Source: an uncultured Desulfatiglans sp.
GTDB lineage: Bacteria; Desulfobacterota; DSM-4660; Desulfatiglandales; Desulfatiglandaceae
Reading direction: 5' to 3'
Length of the DNA: 64,000 nucleotides
Assembly: GCA_900498135.1 (NCBI GenBank)
Contig: LR026961.1
Coordinates: 1,020,386-1,084,385 of the forward strand
Of this stretch, positions 46,321-55,313 are shown in pieces. The notes under the pieces are model-generated. The model saw only the letters and a program-made list of their open reading frames with translations. It was not told the DNA's origin and did no database searches. A program made the position numbers and the translations under genes. Every line of letters starts with the position of its first letter. Positions within the stretch are counted from its first letter, which is position 1.

Positions 46321-47148
46321 TTGAACTTTCAGACCATCCACATGAAGATCGAAGACCGGGTCGGGATCCTGACGCTCGATCGCCCTGAAGAACGGAATGC
46401 CATGACCGTGCAGATGTCCCACGATTTCCGGGCGGCCGTATCCGCCGCCGCCGCGGACCCGCGGATCAAGGTGCTGGTTCTGACAGGGGCCGGCAGCGCC
46501 TTCTGTGCGGGAGCGGATCTCGCCATGCTCTCGGAATGGACACGGAAAGACGCTGCTGCCGTGCAGGAGACATTGAGCGCCTTTTACAGCCGATTTCTGG
46601 CCCTGACCGACCTGACCATTCCAACCATCGCGGCTGTGAACGGCCCGGCCATCGGCGCCGGCGCCTGTCTGGCGATGGCCTGCGATCTTCGCTTCGCAGC
46701 GGCGGAGGCGATCATCGGTTTCACCTTCATTAAACTGGGGCTCAATCCCGGCATGGGAGCCGAGTACTGGCTTTCCCGCACCGCCGGACCCGGCAAAGCC
46801 CTGCAGCTTCTCATGACAGGAGAGATTCTTTCGGCGGAAAAGGCGCTTACACTGGGACTGTTGAATCAGGTGACCGCCGGAACATCCCTGAACGATACCG
46901 TCATGGATCTGGCTTGCACAATCGCCGCCCAACCCGCGGCGCCGATCCGGACGATCAAGGAGATCGTCCGCGCAGCGCCGCACAGTGAACTCCGTGATGT
47001 CCTTCGGATGGAATCCGATCGGCAGAGCCGTTTTTTTCAGGGGTCCAACGTCGTCGAAGGGATCGAGGCCCTGCGTGAAAACCGGCCCCCCCGGTTTGTT
47101 GACGAGGTATTCGACACTGCGGATTCCTTTAAAAAACATATAGATTGA
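46321..47148 (+). CDS. enoyl-CoA hydratase/isomerase family protein
   Basis: Crotonase-fold enzyme, 275 residues, acting on acyl-CoA thioesters. The start is TTG at 46321 (LNFQTIHMKIEDRVGILTL), chosen because GGAGG is five bases upstream; the frame is open to 46306. The LTLDRPEERNAM block, the oxyanion-hole segment LTGAGSAFCAGADLAML, and AVNGPAIGAGACLAMACDLRFAA are typical. FIKLGLNPGMGAEYWLSRTAG shows Asn-Pro-Gly-Met where active hydratases have the second catalytic Glu region (G.I/P..G), so the exact reaction (hydration, isomerisation or other) is unclear. It stands alone and may serve beta-oxidation-like degradation. Confidence 0.85.
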   Translation: MNFQTIHMKIEDRVGILTLDRPEERNAMTVQMSHDFRAAVSAAAADPRIKVLVLTGAGSAFCAGADLAMLSEWTRKDAAAVQETLSAFYSRFLALTDLTIPTIAAVNGPAIGAGACLAMACDLRFAAAEAIIGFTFIKLGLNPGMGAEYWLSRTAGPGKALQLLMTGEILSAEKALTLGLLNQVTAGTSLNDTVMDLACTIAAQPAAPIRTIKEIVRAAPHSELRDVLRMESDRQSRFFQGSNVVEGIEALRENRPPRFVDEVFDTADSFKKHID

Positions 47149-47299
47149 ACAACCCCAGCAGGCAGAAGACCGCAGGACAGCCTGAAGTGGCCTCTGGCGT
47201 TAACCATGCCATCCGAAAATGGCTGATCCCCGAATGAGGCCGCTTCAGCAAAAAGAGCGACGATCATCCCTTTCCGCGCCCTGACGCGCCCTTGACCTC

Positions 47300-50296
47300 A
47301 TGGCCAGACTCCTTTTCGACAAACGGGACGACTACCTGCTGAACATCGTCAACGATGTCCTCACCCGCGACAAATCGCGCAAAGGGGTGCGGAATCTGGT
47401 CCTGCCCTACCTCCACCCCCACGGCATCAAGGAGATGGCGGAATCGAAGGGCCTGCGGATTGCCTTCGCCGTCATCCACCTGCTCGAATCCCTCGAGGCA
47501 GGCGGCGTGGATGACCGCCTGAGCGCACTTCGCTCTCTGAGGGAAGAGATCCTGGGTGCCGCGGGGGGCTCTTTGCCAATCAACACGGCGAGGGTCCTGT
47601 TGACGATCATGAAGGAACTGGTCCGCGCCCACGGAAACGAGCGGCGCCAACTCGAACTCGCCCACGATTTCAGGACCGCTGCCACAGGAAACCCCCGCAT
47701 CATCCGCAACCAGCTCCGGCGCTACCATCTGTTGGAGATGCCCGAAGAATGGAACCAGGCGACCTTCGACGATCACGTTCATGACGTTAACACAAAAGGC
47801 CGCAAGACCTCCAGTCATCTCATCATGGACGCCTGGATCAAAGGAATCCGGCGTCTCAGAGTCATCTACTACAATTATGTCGAGGCCAAGTTCGCCGTGG
47901 AGTTGCTCGAAGCAGCCTCGATTATGGGGATCACCGTCCGGATCGGGATCGAGTTCTACACGCGGATCCATAACCGTTATGCGCAGCTGATCTGGGTGCC
48001 TCGGGGATTTCCCGATACCCAGTCTTTTCTTTGCTTCCTGGCGGACAATCAGGTGGCGGCCTTCATGTCGGAGGGCAAAGCCGTCTCACGCTACCAGCAG
48101 CGATACGTCTGGGAGGTGCTCCAGGTATTCAACGATCGTCACCGCCACGCCCTGCGGAAGGCCTACGGTTGTGATCTTCAGCCGATCGACCCGGATGAAT
48201 TCGCCGCGTTTGTGGGCGCCGGGCAGCCCTCCATCGTTCACTTGGGGGAATTCATCCACAAAAAGATGCTCGACACCTTGAAGGGCTGCGTCGCCTCGAT
48301 GCGGGAGCGCTACCCGTCAGCCGACCCCACGCGGCGCCTCGAAATGGAGGGTCTGGTCGACGAAATGAATCGCCTGGATTCGGAGGCCTTGATCGAAAAA
48401 TACCTGCACCCGTCCAAGAACCCGGAAATCCCCGATCCAGCCATCCCCGTGGACAGCTCCGATCTCCCTTCCCTCCTCAAACTGCCTGCTCCTGAATTGA
48501 TCAGCCGCCTCGCCAGGCTCCATTCCGCCTACCGCGTGACCCTCAATCTCAGCAACCTCAGGGTGGAAGATGTCTTGGAGCTGCTATACGACTGCGAAGG
48601 AGCGATCACGCGTCTGGAGATCTTCAACCTGAAGGATTACTCCGAGGGCAAAACCGCCCACATCCCTCAGATTCATGAGCTTCAGCAGGCCGTCAACGAC
48701 GGCAACGTGATGCACCTCAAAGGCATGATCCGCGCGATGATCGGTCGTTTGAAGGCTGGAAGCGGCAATCGGGAACGAATCGAAAAACTGACCATGATCC
48801 TTCACGACATCTCGGCGCTCAAAGACGCCTATCGAGGGACGCCGCTCAAGGCCCGGATCGGAAGCGACTCCACGGGACGCGCCCCCCGCGTCCATGGCAT
48901 GGGGCTGGCCGTAGAACAAACGCTGCCCCTGCGGGCGCGAAGAGAAATCACCCGTCCATCGGCCGCAACCCGGATGATGATTCCGATCCGGGTCGAGGTT
49001 TTCAGGCGCAGCACTTTCATCCCGCGCGGAAACCCCTCGACGAGAAAACAGGTCTTTTTCAGGTTGATGCGCGTCTTGCCGGGCTTGAACCTCCTCTTCG
49101 AAAAACGCCTGAACGACTGGGTCATTCAGGAACAGTCCATCCACATGGAATCCCCCGGCAATATCGTAACGCTCGGAGGCATCCAGAAGGCCGGGGACAA
49201 CGGCCTGACATTGAACCCGCCGGAAAAGATGCAGGGCCGACCGAGGCTCTCCTGGCGCTACCTCAATACGGGCGTCAAGAACGCCCTGAAGGTGCTGATC
49301 GGTTTCATTCCCGCGTTTCTCACGTTCTACCTGACCAAGGACTGGTGGCTGCTCGCTTATTTCGGCGCCGTAATCTGGTTCGGCATCACGGGCCTGCGCA
49401 ATGTGCTCCAGTCGGTTCTCGGAGGCGGCGGCATCCGCCGCTCGCCCCTCCTCCGGTGGAACGATTATCTCAGCTGGGAGCGGATCACCGACTCTTTGCT
49501 CTACACGGGTTTCTCGGTCCCGCTCCTCGATTATGTCGTAAAGACCCTCGTTCTGGACCGGGCATTCGGCATCAACACCACCACGAACCCCATCGCCCTC
49601 TACGCCTGCATCGCCTTGGCCAACGGGCTTTATCTCAGCAGCCACAACCTCTTTCGCGGCCTGCCCAAGAGCGCCGTCTTCGGCAACTTTTTCCGGACCC
49701 TGCTCTCCATCCCCATCGCCATCGCAGTCAATGCCACAGCAGGCAGGCTGCTCACCCTCTTCGGTTACACAGCGGTCGATCTGATCCTTCAGAAATGGGC
49801 CGCGATCATCTCCAAACTGGCCTCGGACCTGGTAGCCGGCCTGATCGAAGGCACCGTCGACCGTTACCAGAACATTCAGATGCGCTGGCGCGACTATCGG
49901 ACCAAGATCGCGCAGATGTTCGATGTTTATGCGCAACTCGAACTGCTGCTGCCGGAAAAGGACGGGCTCGACCTGCTGCGCGCCTCCGAAGAATCGGGTG
50001 AACAGCTGAAGGGCGAGGTTGCCGACCTTTACAGGATCATCGTCATCAATTCCCTGGACTTGCTCTACTTCTGGATGTACCAGCCAAGAGCTCGAACCGC
50101 CTTCAAGGCGATCCTCGAAAATATGCCTCCGGAGGAACGCTCGATCCTGCTCAACACCCAGTTCGTTCTCCAGAATCAGCGGCAGATCAGTCTGCTCTTC
50201 GTCGACGGCCTGGTCGGGAAGAATTTCTCACGGGCGCTCGCGTTCTACCTGGATCGTTCCACCGAGTACCTTGCGGCGCTCAAGCGGTCTCTTTGA
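47300..50296 (+). CDS. large uncharacterised protein with C-terminal membrane segments
   Basis: 998-residue protein that I cannot place in a named family. The first 640 residues are soluble-looking. VEAKFAVELLEAASIMGITVRIGIEFYTRIHNRYAQLIWVPRGF (about 195-235) has a beta-alpha pattern reminiscent of a TIM-barrel or PHP-type fold, but its metal ligands are not clear. From about residue 665 to 850 come five or six hydrophobic segments (LIGFIPAFLTFYLT, WWLLAYFGAVIWFGI, YACIALANGLYLSS, LSIPIAIAVNATAGRLLTLFG), then a soluble tail. Codon use matches its neighbours. It begins 151 bases after the hydratase gene with a weak ribosome-binding site and converges on the next gene. Confidence 0.75.
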   Translation: MARLLFDKRDDYLLNIVNDVLTRDKSRKGVRNLVLPYLHPHGIKEMAESKGLRIAFAVIHLLESLEAGGVDDRLSALRSLREEILGAAGGSLPINTARVLLTIMKELVRAHGNERRQLELAHDFRTAATGNPRIIRNQLRRYHLLEMPEEWNQATFDDHVHDVNTKGRKTSSHLIMDAWIKGIRRLRVIYYNYVEAKFAVELLEAASIMGITVRIGIEFYTRIHNRYAQLIWVPRGFPDTQSFLCFLADNQVAAFMSEGKAVSRYQQRYVWEVLQVFNDRHRHALRKAYGCDLQPIDPDEFAAFVGAGQPSIVHLGEFIHKKMLDTLKGCVASMRERYPSADPTRRLEMEGLVDEMNRLDSEALIEKYLHPSKNPEIPDPAIPVDSSDLPSLLKLPAPELISRLARLHSAYRVTLNLSNLRVEDVLELLYDCEGAITRLEIFNLKDYSEGKTAHIPQIHELQQAVNDGNVMHLKGMIRAMIGRLKAGSGNRERIEKLTMILHDISALKDAYRGTPLKARIGSDSTGRAPRVHGMGLAVEQTLPLRARREITRPSAATRMMIPIRVEVFRRSTFIPRGNPSTRKQVFFRLMRVLPGLNLLFEKRLNDWVIQEQSIHMESPGNIVTLGGIQKAGDNGLTLNPPEKMQGRPRLSWRYLNTGVKNALKVLIGFIPAFLTFYLTKDWWLLAYFGAVIWFGITGLRNVLQSVLGGGGIRRSPLLRWNDYLSWERITDSLLYTGFSVPLLDYVVKTLVLDRAFGINTTTNPIALYACIALANGLYLSSHNLFRGLPKSAVFGNFFRTLLSIPIAIAVNATAGRLLTLFGYTAVDLILQKWAAIISKLASDLVAGLIEGTVDRYQNIQMRWRDYRTKIAQMFDVYAQLELLLPEKDGLDLLRASEESGEQLKGEVADLYRIIVINSLDLLYFWMYQPRARTAFKAILENMPPEERSILLNTQFVLQNQRQISLLFVDGLVGKNFSRALAFYLDRSTEYLAALKRSL

Positions 50297-50312
50297 GTTT
50301 CCAGGGCGGAAA

Positions 50313-51782
50313 CTACCTCTCGAGGAGCCGCGCGTAGGCCGCCATAGAGGCGAGCGTGCGTACGGCGCTTTCAGGGCTCTGGTAGAAGACGCCGCTATAC
50401 TTTCCGCCGGGGACGCTGCGAACGACCCCTTTGTCGCTCCTCGCGAGGGACACCCCCAGAACCGGCTTTTCGTAGCGCTCCATCAGTTCGACGATCCGCT
50501 GGACATATTCGACCTCATAGGCCTCGGCCATCGCCTGGAGTTCGTCGAGCACAGCGGGCTGCGCCTGGGGATCCACCTCCCTCGTCGACTGAATCAGCAG
50601 CCTGACCATCTCGACACGGCCCACGATCCCGAGGCTGATCACGGAATCGACACCATCCCATTTCAGCAGAGACTCGACCGCAACAAGCGGCACCTCGAGG
50701 TCGCGCGTCCCAACCAGATCGACCGGATTCCCGCGGCTCCAGAAGTCGGGCAGGAGACGTCCGATTTCGGCTACCATCGCGTCCGGCAACGAGGGAACCT
50801 GCAAGCCCCTTTCATTGCAAGCGTCTGCGGTGACCACCCCCCATCCGCCCCCGAGGGTCACGATCCCTACGCGGTTCCCTTTCGGCAGAGGGAGAGAAGA
50901 AAACCCCGCGGACAGATCGAGCAGTTCCAGAGGCTCATTGACAAGCGCCACCCCGGCCTGCCGGCAGACGGCCCGGAAAATGGCGTCCCGTCCGCCCATC
51001 GACCCGGTGTGGGAGGCCGCGGCCCGCATGCCGGCCTCGGTTCGGCCGCCTTTCAACACGACGATGGGTTTACTCCGATTGACCCGGAGCGCCGTTTCGA
51101 GGAAGGCCCTCCCGTCTGCAATGTTCTCGAGATAGAGTGTGATCAGACGGGAACGGGGATCCCCCTCCAGGTAGCGCAGGTAATCCACACAAGAGATCAT
51201 CGCCTCGTTACCCGAACCCGCAAACAGCGAAATCCCGATGTTCTGGCTCTCCGCCCAATGGATCAGCTGATTGCCGAGATTCCCGGACTGCGAGACAAAG
51301 GCCACCTCTCCTGTACGGGGTCGGGAATGCGTCCCAGTGGCAAAAAGACGGGAATGAGGGCTCAGGATGCCCATGGTGTTCGGGCCGATCAAACGGATCC
51401 GCTTCGCGCGGCAAAGCGCCACGATCTCTCTTTCGAGCCGCTTGCCTACCTGGTCCGTCTCCCCGAATCCGGAAGTGATCAGCACAACGCCCTTGACGCC
51501 CTTCTCCCCGCACGCGGCCAGTACACCGGGTACCGTCGCAGCCGGCGTTGAGACGATCGCCAGATCGATCTCCTCGGGAATATCCTGCATCCGCGAGTAG
51601 ACCTTCAAACCATACAAGGAGGTCTCCTTCGGATTCACGGGAAAGATTCGCCCAGGAAATTTCCCGGCTACGATATTGCTGAAAATCATCTGGCCCCACT
51701 TGCCGAAGGATGCAGAAGCGCCTACCACTGCCACCGAACGGGGGTGAAAGACACACGCCAGATCCGAACCGATATCAACCAT
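50313..51782 (-). CDS. acyl-CoA synthetase (NDP-forming) alpha-subunit-like protein
   Basis: 489-residue protein of the succinyl-CoA-synthetase-like superfamily. It has an N-terminal CoA-binding Rossmann domain (PRSVAVVGASASFGKWGQMIFSNI, FPVNPKETSLYGLKVYSRMQDIP), then IGPNTMGILSP, VSQSGNLGNQLIHW, and the region AGMRAAASHTGSMGG, where ADP-forming acetyl-CoA synthetases carry a phosphorylated His. The C-terminal half is the second ligase domain (RVGIVTLGGGWGVVTADACNERGL). No ATP-grasp (beta) domain is fused, so a separate beta subunit would be needed and is not in this window. It would interconvert acyl-CoA and acid with ATP/ADP, and could conserve energy in anaerobes. Confidence 0.87.
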   Translation of the reverse strand: MVDIGSDLACVFHPRSVAVVGASASFGKWGQMIFSNIVAGKFPGRIFPVNPKETSLYGLKVYSRMQDIPEEIDLAIVSTPAATVPGVLAACGEKGVKGVVLITSGFGETDQVGKRLEREIVALCRAKRIRLIGPNTMGILSPHSRLFATGTHSRPRTGEVAFVSQSGNLGNQLIHWAESQNIGISLFAGSGNEAMISCVDYLRYLEGDPRSRLITLYLENIADGRAFLETALRVNRSKPIVVLKGGRTEAGMRAAASHTGSMGGRDAIFRAVCRQAGVALVNEPLELLDLSAGFSSLPLPKGNRVGIVTLGGGWGVVTADACNERGLQVPSLPDAMVAEIGRLLPDFWSRGNPVDLVGTRDLEVPLVAVESLLKWDGVDSVISLGIVGRVEMVRLLIQSTREVDPQAQPAVLDELQAMAEAYEVEYVQRIVELMERYEKPVLGVSLARSDKGVVRSVPGGKYSGVFYQSPESAVRTLASMAAYARLLER

Positions 51783-52087
51783 GATTCACAACCTTTTGCC
51801 ATTTCATGAGACCGCAGGCCATCTTGCAGCTGGAATTCTTCGCACCGGCAAATTACACCTGCGGAGAACCTCGAAGTCAGGCGGATCGGACCGCCACAGC
51901 CCAACGGACGCGATCGTTCCCGCAATTTGTTATTTTTGCCTATCTGCGCATCTACTGCAAGCATCATCTGACATCGAGAACCACGAAACAACCGTCAAGA
52001 GCGCCGGCGCCTGCGGGGATGAAAAGGCGCGAATTGTCCGATGAGACGCCCGAAAAACCTTGATCCAACCGCACGCTCTGCTAGAAT

Positions 52088-52260
52088 GGTTTCCATCCGG
52101 AAATGGTCTTTTTGGCCAATCTCGGCGTCAATCTGCACATTTGCTTGTGCGGCGACCTACAGGTCGCCTCCGCGCAAATGCTTGATTTCCTTGATATTGG
52201 TCAAAAATCCTCATTTCCGGATTGAAAACCGGGTTCGACCGGGAAATCATTTCCCGATGA
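52088..52260 (+). repeat. R1 palindromic intergenic repeat, copy C
   Basis: Best-preserved copy. Terminal arms TTTCCATCCGGAAATGG (52090-52106) and CATTTCCGGATTGAAAA (52212-52228) are near-perfect inverted repeats. Inside, TTTTTGGCCAAT mirrors ATTGGTCAAAAA, CATTTGC (52138-52144) mirrors GCAAATG, and the centre is GCGACCT-AC-AGGTCGC (52152-52167). The tail GGGTTCGACCGGGAAATCAT follows the right arm. Confidence 0.88.
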
Positions 52261-52270
52261 GATCCAAAAT

Positions 52271-52493
52271 AGTTTCCGTTCGAAATGGTCTTTTTGGCCA
52301 ATCTCGGCGTCAATTTGCACATTTGCTTGTGCGGCGACCTACAGGTCGCCTCCGCGCAAATGCTTGATTTCCTTGATATTGGCCGAACCGGGACCCGCCC
52401 CGAAGGGATGGGACTGAGCACGCGCAGCGTGTAAAGAAAAATCCTCATTTACGGATTGGAAACCGGGTTCGACCGGGAAATCATTTCCCGATG
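52271..52493 (+). repeat. R1 palindromic intergenic repeat, copy D, with R2 inserted
   Basis: Second tandem R1 copy, arms TTTCCGTTCGAAATGG (52273-52288) and CATTTACGGATTGGAAA (52446-52462). The centre is identical to copy C, including GCGACCT-AC-AGGTCGC. Between TTGATATTGGC and AAAAATCC, continuous in copy C, lies a segment of about 55 bases, the R2 repeat (52384-52439). The R1 tail repeats at 52464-52493. Confidence 0.88.
52384..52439 (+). repeat. R2 repeat nested in R1 copy D
   Basis: Segment GAACCGGGACCCGCCCCG...GGGACTGAGCACGCGCAGCGTG that interrupts R1-D at a site continuous in R1-C. A diverged copy in the opposite orientation lies at 46029-46080, also abutting an R1 end. No coding capacity. 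Confidence 0.65.
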
Positions 52494-52606
52494 GATACTC
52501 GAACCATGTGATAGGGCGCTGGAAGGCTTCCATCAGAAGGGGCGCCTTTGGATGCTTCGATCACGCTTTCATCGAGGGGCCCTTGCCCCGATGATGGGGG
52601 AGTGCC

Positions 52607-53980
52607 ATGATTTGCCGGATCTTGCTTTTTCTCTGCATCCTCTTTCTGCTTTCACCAGGCCGCTCGCCGAATGCCGCAGAAATCATCGAAATCCTGAAGA
52701 CGGATATCGTCGCATTCAACCTGAAAGAGCATCAGGCCAGCCTCCTCGACGGCACCTACAAAGGCGAGGAAGGACCGCTCTGCCTGACTCCTGAGGCAGC
52801 CCGCTCCCTGGGGCTTGCGGTCCTGGTCCATCCCCTCTACGAAAACGCCGTGGCCCTACAGAAAGAGGCTGCGGAGGACCTTCAGGAGGCACGCCGAAGC
52901 CTCCTCACGAATCAGGCGGAGGGCCAGCCGGATGGACATGCCCGGGCAGCCGCCCGGGCAGCTGCAGCCTACAACCAGAAAAAATCCACGGCCTGGAACC
53001 ATTTGATGACCTATCGGGCGCGGTTGACTCTTGAAAACGATGACCGCTTGAAAGAGCCCCTCGTCCTCAACCTGCTCGAAGATCTGCTCCGCCAAGCCCT
53101 GGACACGAACGGCCGCAACCTCCGGGACTCCCTCGCCCACGTCTATAACCGCTGTCGGGGCCTCAAGAACGGCGGCGATCCCCTTAAACCGGAGAACGTC
53201 CGCTTTGTCAACGCCGTCTTCAACGCCTTTCGCGCCAAGGCGCCGGATGCCTTGCAGAAAGAGCTGGATCTGGATCTTTACCGCCCATCCCCCAACATGG
53301 ATCCCCTTACACATCAGACAACCCTTGCAAGGGTGCAGGATGCCGCCCCGAACTGCCTGCGCCCCCTTTTCGAGTTGACTGCCGAGGAAAATCCGTGCGT
53401 CGACCCGCTGTTGTTCATGGCCTTGATGCGGCGTGAATCCAGCTTCAATCCATCCGCTGTCTCCTATGTCGGCGCAGCCGGCCTCACACAGATCATGCCC
53501 GCCACCGGCGAGGGGCTTGGGATGCAGACCATTTTCAAACCCGATTACTTCGATGAAGCTACCCGCCTTCTTTCGGAGGAAAGACGCTTGCGTCGTCAAG
53601 CCATGGACATCTTGCTGCAGATCAAGGACGAAGGCGATTTATCGGCCGCCCGCCGCGCCCGCGCTCTCATGCAGAAATCCCTGGCCGCGAAGAAAAAGCG
53701 CACCGTCCTGCTGGAGCGTTACCGGGACGAACTGCTCGAACACGGCAAGGATGACCGTCTGGACCCCGAAAAGGCCATCGCCAAAGGCCTGAAATACTTC
53801 TGCGGGATCCTGAAGGACTTCGACGGCGACATGAGCCTTGCGCTGTCGGCGTACAACGCAGGGCCCCACCGTGTGCGGCAGTATGAGGGGATACCCCCGT
53901 ACTCCGAAACCGTAACCTTCCGGAATCGTGTCCTGTCTTTCTATCGCGAATATATCCAGAGGTTTCGGAACGTCAGATAG
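52607..53980 (+). CDS. lytic transglycosylase (SLT family), exported
   Basis: 457-residue periplasmic murein lyase. ATG 52607 follows GGGGGAG; a hydrophobic signal peptide (ICRILLFLCILFLLSPG) precedes a mature chain of mainly helical character (residues 25-250, with LLEDLLRQALDTNGRNLRDSLAHVYNR). The C-terminal SLT domain has DPLLFMALMRRESSFNPSAVSYVGAAGLTQIMPAT, with the catalytic Glu in RRESSF, and later LALSAYNAGPHRVRQYEGIPPYSET, a lysozyme-like motif III. A charged helical insertion (about 320-400) splits the domain. The product trims glycan strands with formation of 1,6-anhydro ends. R1 copy E begins right at its stop codon. Confidence 0.9.
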   Translation: MICRILLFLCILFLLSPGRSPNAAEIIEILKTDIVAFNLKEHQASLLDGTYKGEEGPLCLTPEAARSLGLAVLVHPLYENAVALQKEAAEDLQEARRSLLTNQAEGQPDGHARAAARAAAAYNQKKSTAWNHLMTYRARLTLENDDRLKEPLVLNLLEDLLRQALDTNGRNLRDSLAHVYNRCRGLKNGGDPLKPENVRFVNAVFNAFRAKAPDALQKELDLDLYRPSPNMDPLTHQTTLARVQDAAPNCLRPLFELTAEENPCVDPLLFMALMRRESSFNPSAVSYVGAAGLTQIMPATGEGLGMQTIFKPDYFDEATRLLSEERRLRRQAMDILLQIKDEGDLSAARRARALMQKSLAAKKKRTVLLERYRDELLEHGKDDRLDPEKAIAKGLKYFCGILKDFDGDMSLALSAYNAGPHRVRQYEGIPPYSETVTFRNRVLSFYREYIQRFRNVR

Positions 53981-54150
53981 CCTCCATCCGGGAATGGTCT
54001 TTTTAGCCAATCTCGGCGTCAATCTGCACGTTTGCTTGTGCGGCGACCACCAGGTCGCCTCCGCGCAAATGCTTGATTTCCTTGATATTTCCTAAAATGA
54101 CCATTCCCGGATTGGAAACTGGGTTCTACCGGGGAATCATGTGCGGACGG
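53979..54150 (+). repeat. R1 palindromic intergenic repeat, copy E
   Basis: Arms CTCCATCCGGGAATGGTC and CCATTCCCGGATTGGAAA enclose the conserved centre with GCGACC-ACC-AGGTCGC, and the tail GGGTTCTACCGGGGAATCAT follows. It starts exactly at the stop codon of the transglycosylase gene. Confidence 0.86.
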
Positions 54151-54396
54151 AGACTATTTCGTTTTCAACGCTTTTTTCGCGGATGGACAGCAACCTGTTT
54201 CCGGACGGCTTCCGAACTGAAGAAGCGTCTCGCCTGGCGGGGGCTCCGGTTGTCCTTCAAAAGTTGCTTGACACCGCAGCAATTTGAACATAAAGGTAGC
54301 GCTTCGAAAAATGCCGGGCGCCGGCCTCCATGGTACAAACAGCCGAAAGGTTTTTCGGCCCTGTCGAACGAACCAACCACACGAGGGACCTGTCCG

Positions 54397-55308
54397 ATGG
54401 CTGATCAAATCGTGCGTGAAAGCGACTTCCCCAACCTCAAACTTCTCCGGAGAGGCAAGGTCCGGGACGTCTATGAAATCGAAGACCAACTGCTGATCGT
54501 AGCCAGCGACCGCATTTCGGCCTATGACGTCGTTATGGCCGATCCTATCCCGGACAAGGGGAAGATCCTCACAGCCCTCTCCCTTTTCTGGTTCAAACAG
54601 TTGGAACCGCTGGTCGAGCATCACCTCATCACCGCCGATGCCTCCCTCTACCCGGAGGTCTGCCGGCCATACGCAGCAGGCCTGCAGGGTCGCAGCATGC
54701 TGGTCAAGAAGGCCCGGCCGCTCCCCGTCGAATGCATCGTCCGAGGGTACCTGTCCGGCTCCGGCTGGGCCGAATATCAAGAAAAGGGGAGCATCTGCGG
54801 CATCGTGCTCCCGCCGGGGCTCGTGGAATCCTCCCCTTTGCCGGAGGCCATTTTTACACCGTCCACCAAGGCCGAAGACGGCCAGCACGATGAAAATATC
54901 TCCTTCGAGGAGGCGAGCCGGCTCATCGGCAGGGAAACTGCGGAATCCGTCCGGCGTCTGAGCCTTCAAATCTATCAGTACGGGAGGGATCTTGCGGCTG
55001 AGCGGGGCATCATCGTCGCCGACACCAAGTTCGAATTCGGGCATGTCGACGGACGTCTAATCCTGATAGACGAAGTGCTGACGCCCGATTCGTCCCGTTT
55101 CTGGCCCATGGATGCCTACACGCCCGGGGTCCCGCAGAAGAGCTTCGACAAGCAGTTTCTCCGCGACTACCTGACCGCGATCAAGTGGCCCAAAAAACCG
55201 CCTCCTCCCCCTCTGCCGGAGGAGATCGTCTTCAAGACAAGGGAAAAATACCTCGAGGCGCTGCTCAGGATCACCGGCCAAGGTCTTCCGCAGATCACGA
55301 AAGGGTAA
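54397..55308 (+). CDS. purC: phosphoribosylaminoimidazole-succinocarboxamide (SAICAR) synthase
   Basis: Joins CAIR with aspartate using ATP in purine synthesis. From ATG 54397 (GAGGGA upstream) the protein has 303 residues. [13 protein letters not shown] near the N-terminus is the glycine-rich ATP loop, then [47 protein letters not shown] and [29 protein letters not shown], all diagnostic. The length is like the eukaryote/cyanobacterium-type longer form (about 300) and not the 237-residue E. coli form. The frame is open upstream to 54073, but that part is not PurC. It is followed six bases later by the receiver-like gene. Confidence 0.95.
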   Translation: MADQIVRESDFPNLKLLRRGKVRDVYEIEDQLLIVASDRISAYDVVMADPIPDKGKILTALSLFWFKQLEPLVEHHLITADASLYPEVCRPYAAGLQGRSMLVKKARPLPVECIVRGYLSGSGWAEYQEKGSICGIVLPPGLVESSPLPEAIFTPSTKAEDGQHDENISFEEASRLIGRETAESVRRLSLQIYQYGRDLAAERGIIVADTKFEFGHVDGRLILIDEVLTPDSSRFWPMDAYTPGVPQKSFDKQFLRDYLTAIKWPKKPPPPPLPEEIVFKTREKYLEALLRITGQGLPQITKG

Positions 55309-55313
55309 ACGGC

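Larger units (their letters stand above)
51783..52606. other. long intergenic region with tandem R1 repeats
   Basis: About 820 bases between divergent genes. Positions 51783-52085 show no recognisable gene, RNA or promoter. 52088-52260 and 52271-52493 are R1 copies C and D in direct tandem. 52494-52606 ends in GATGGGGGAGTGCC, the ribosome-binding site of the transglycosylase gene. Confidence 0.5.

Noticed and set aside
47205-47236. Possible R1 remnant (GCCATCCGAAAATGGCTGAT) after the enoyl-CoA hydratase gene
   Set aside because: Only about one arm's length of similarity and no second arm; could be chance.
52240-52260. GGTTCGACCGGGAAATCA-like tail considered as a tRNA T-arm or attachment site
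   Set aside because: It is part of the R1 tail found in several copies, and no tRNA cloverleaf surrounds it.
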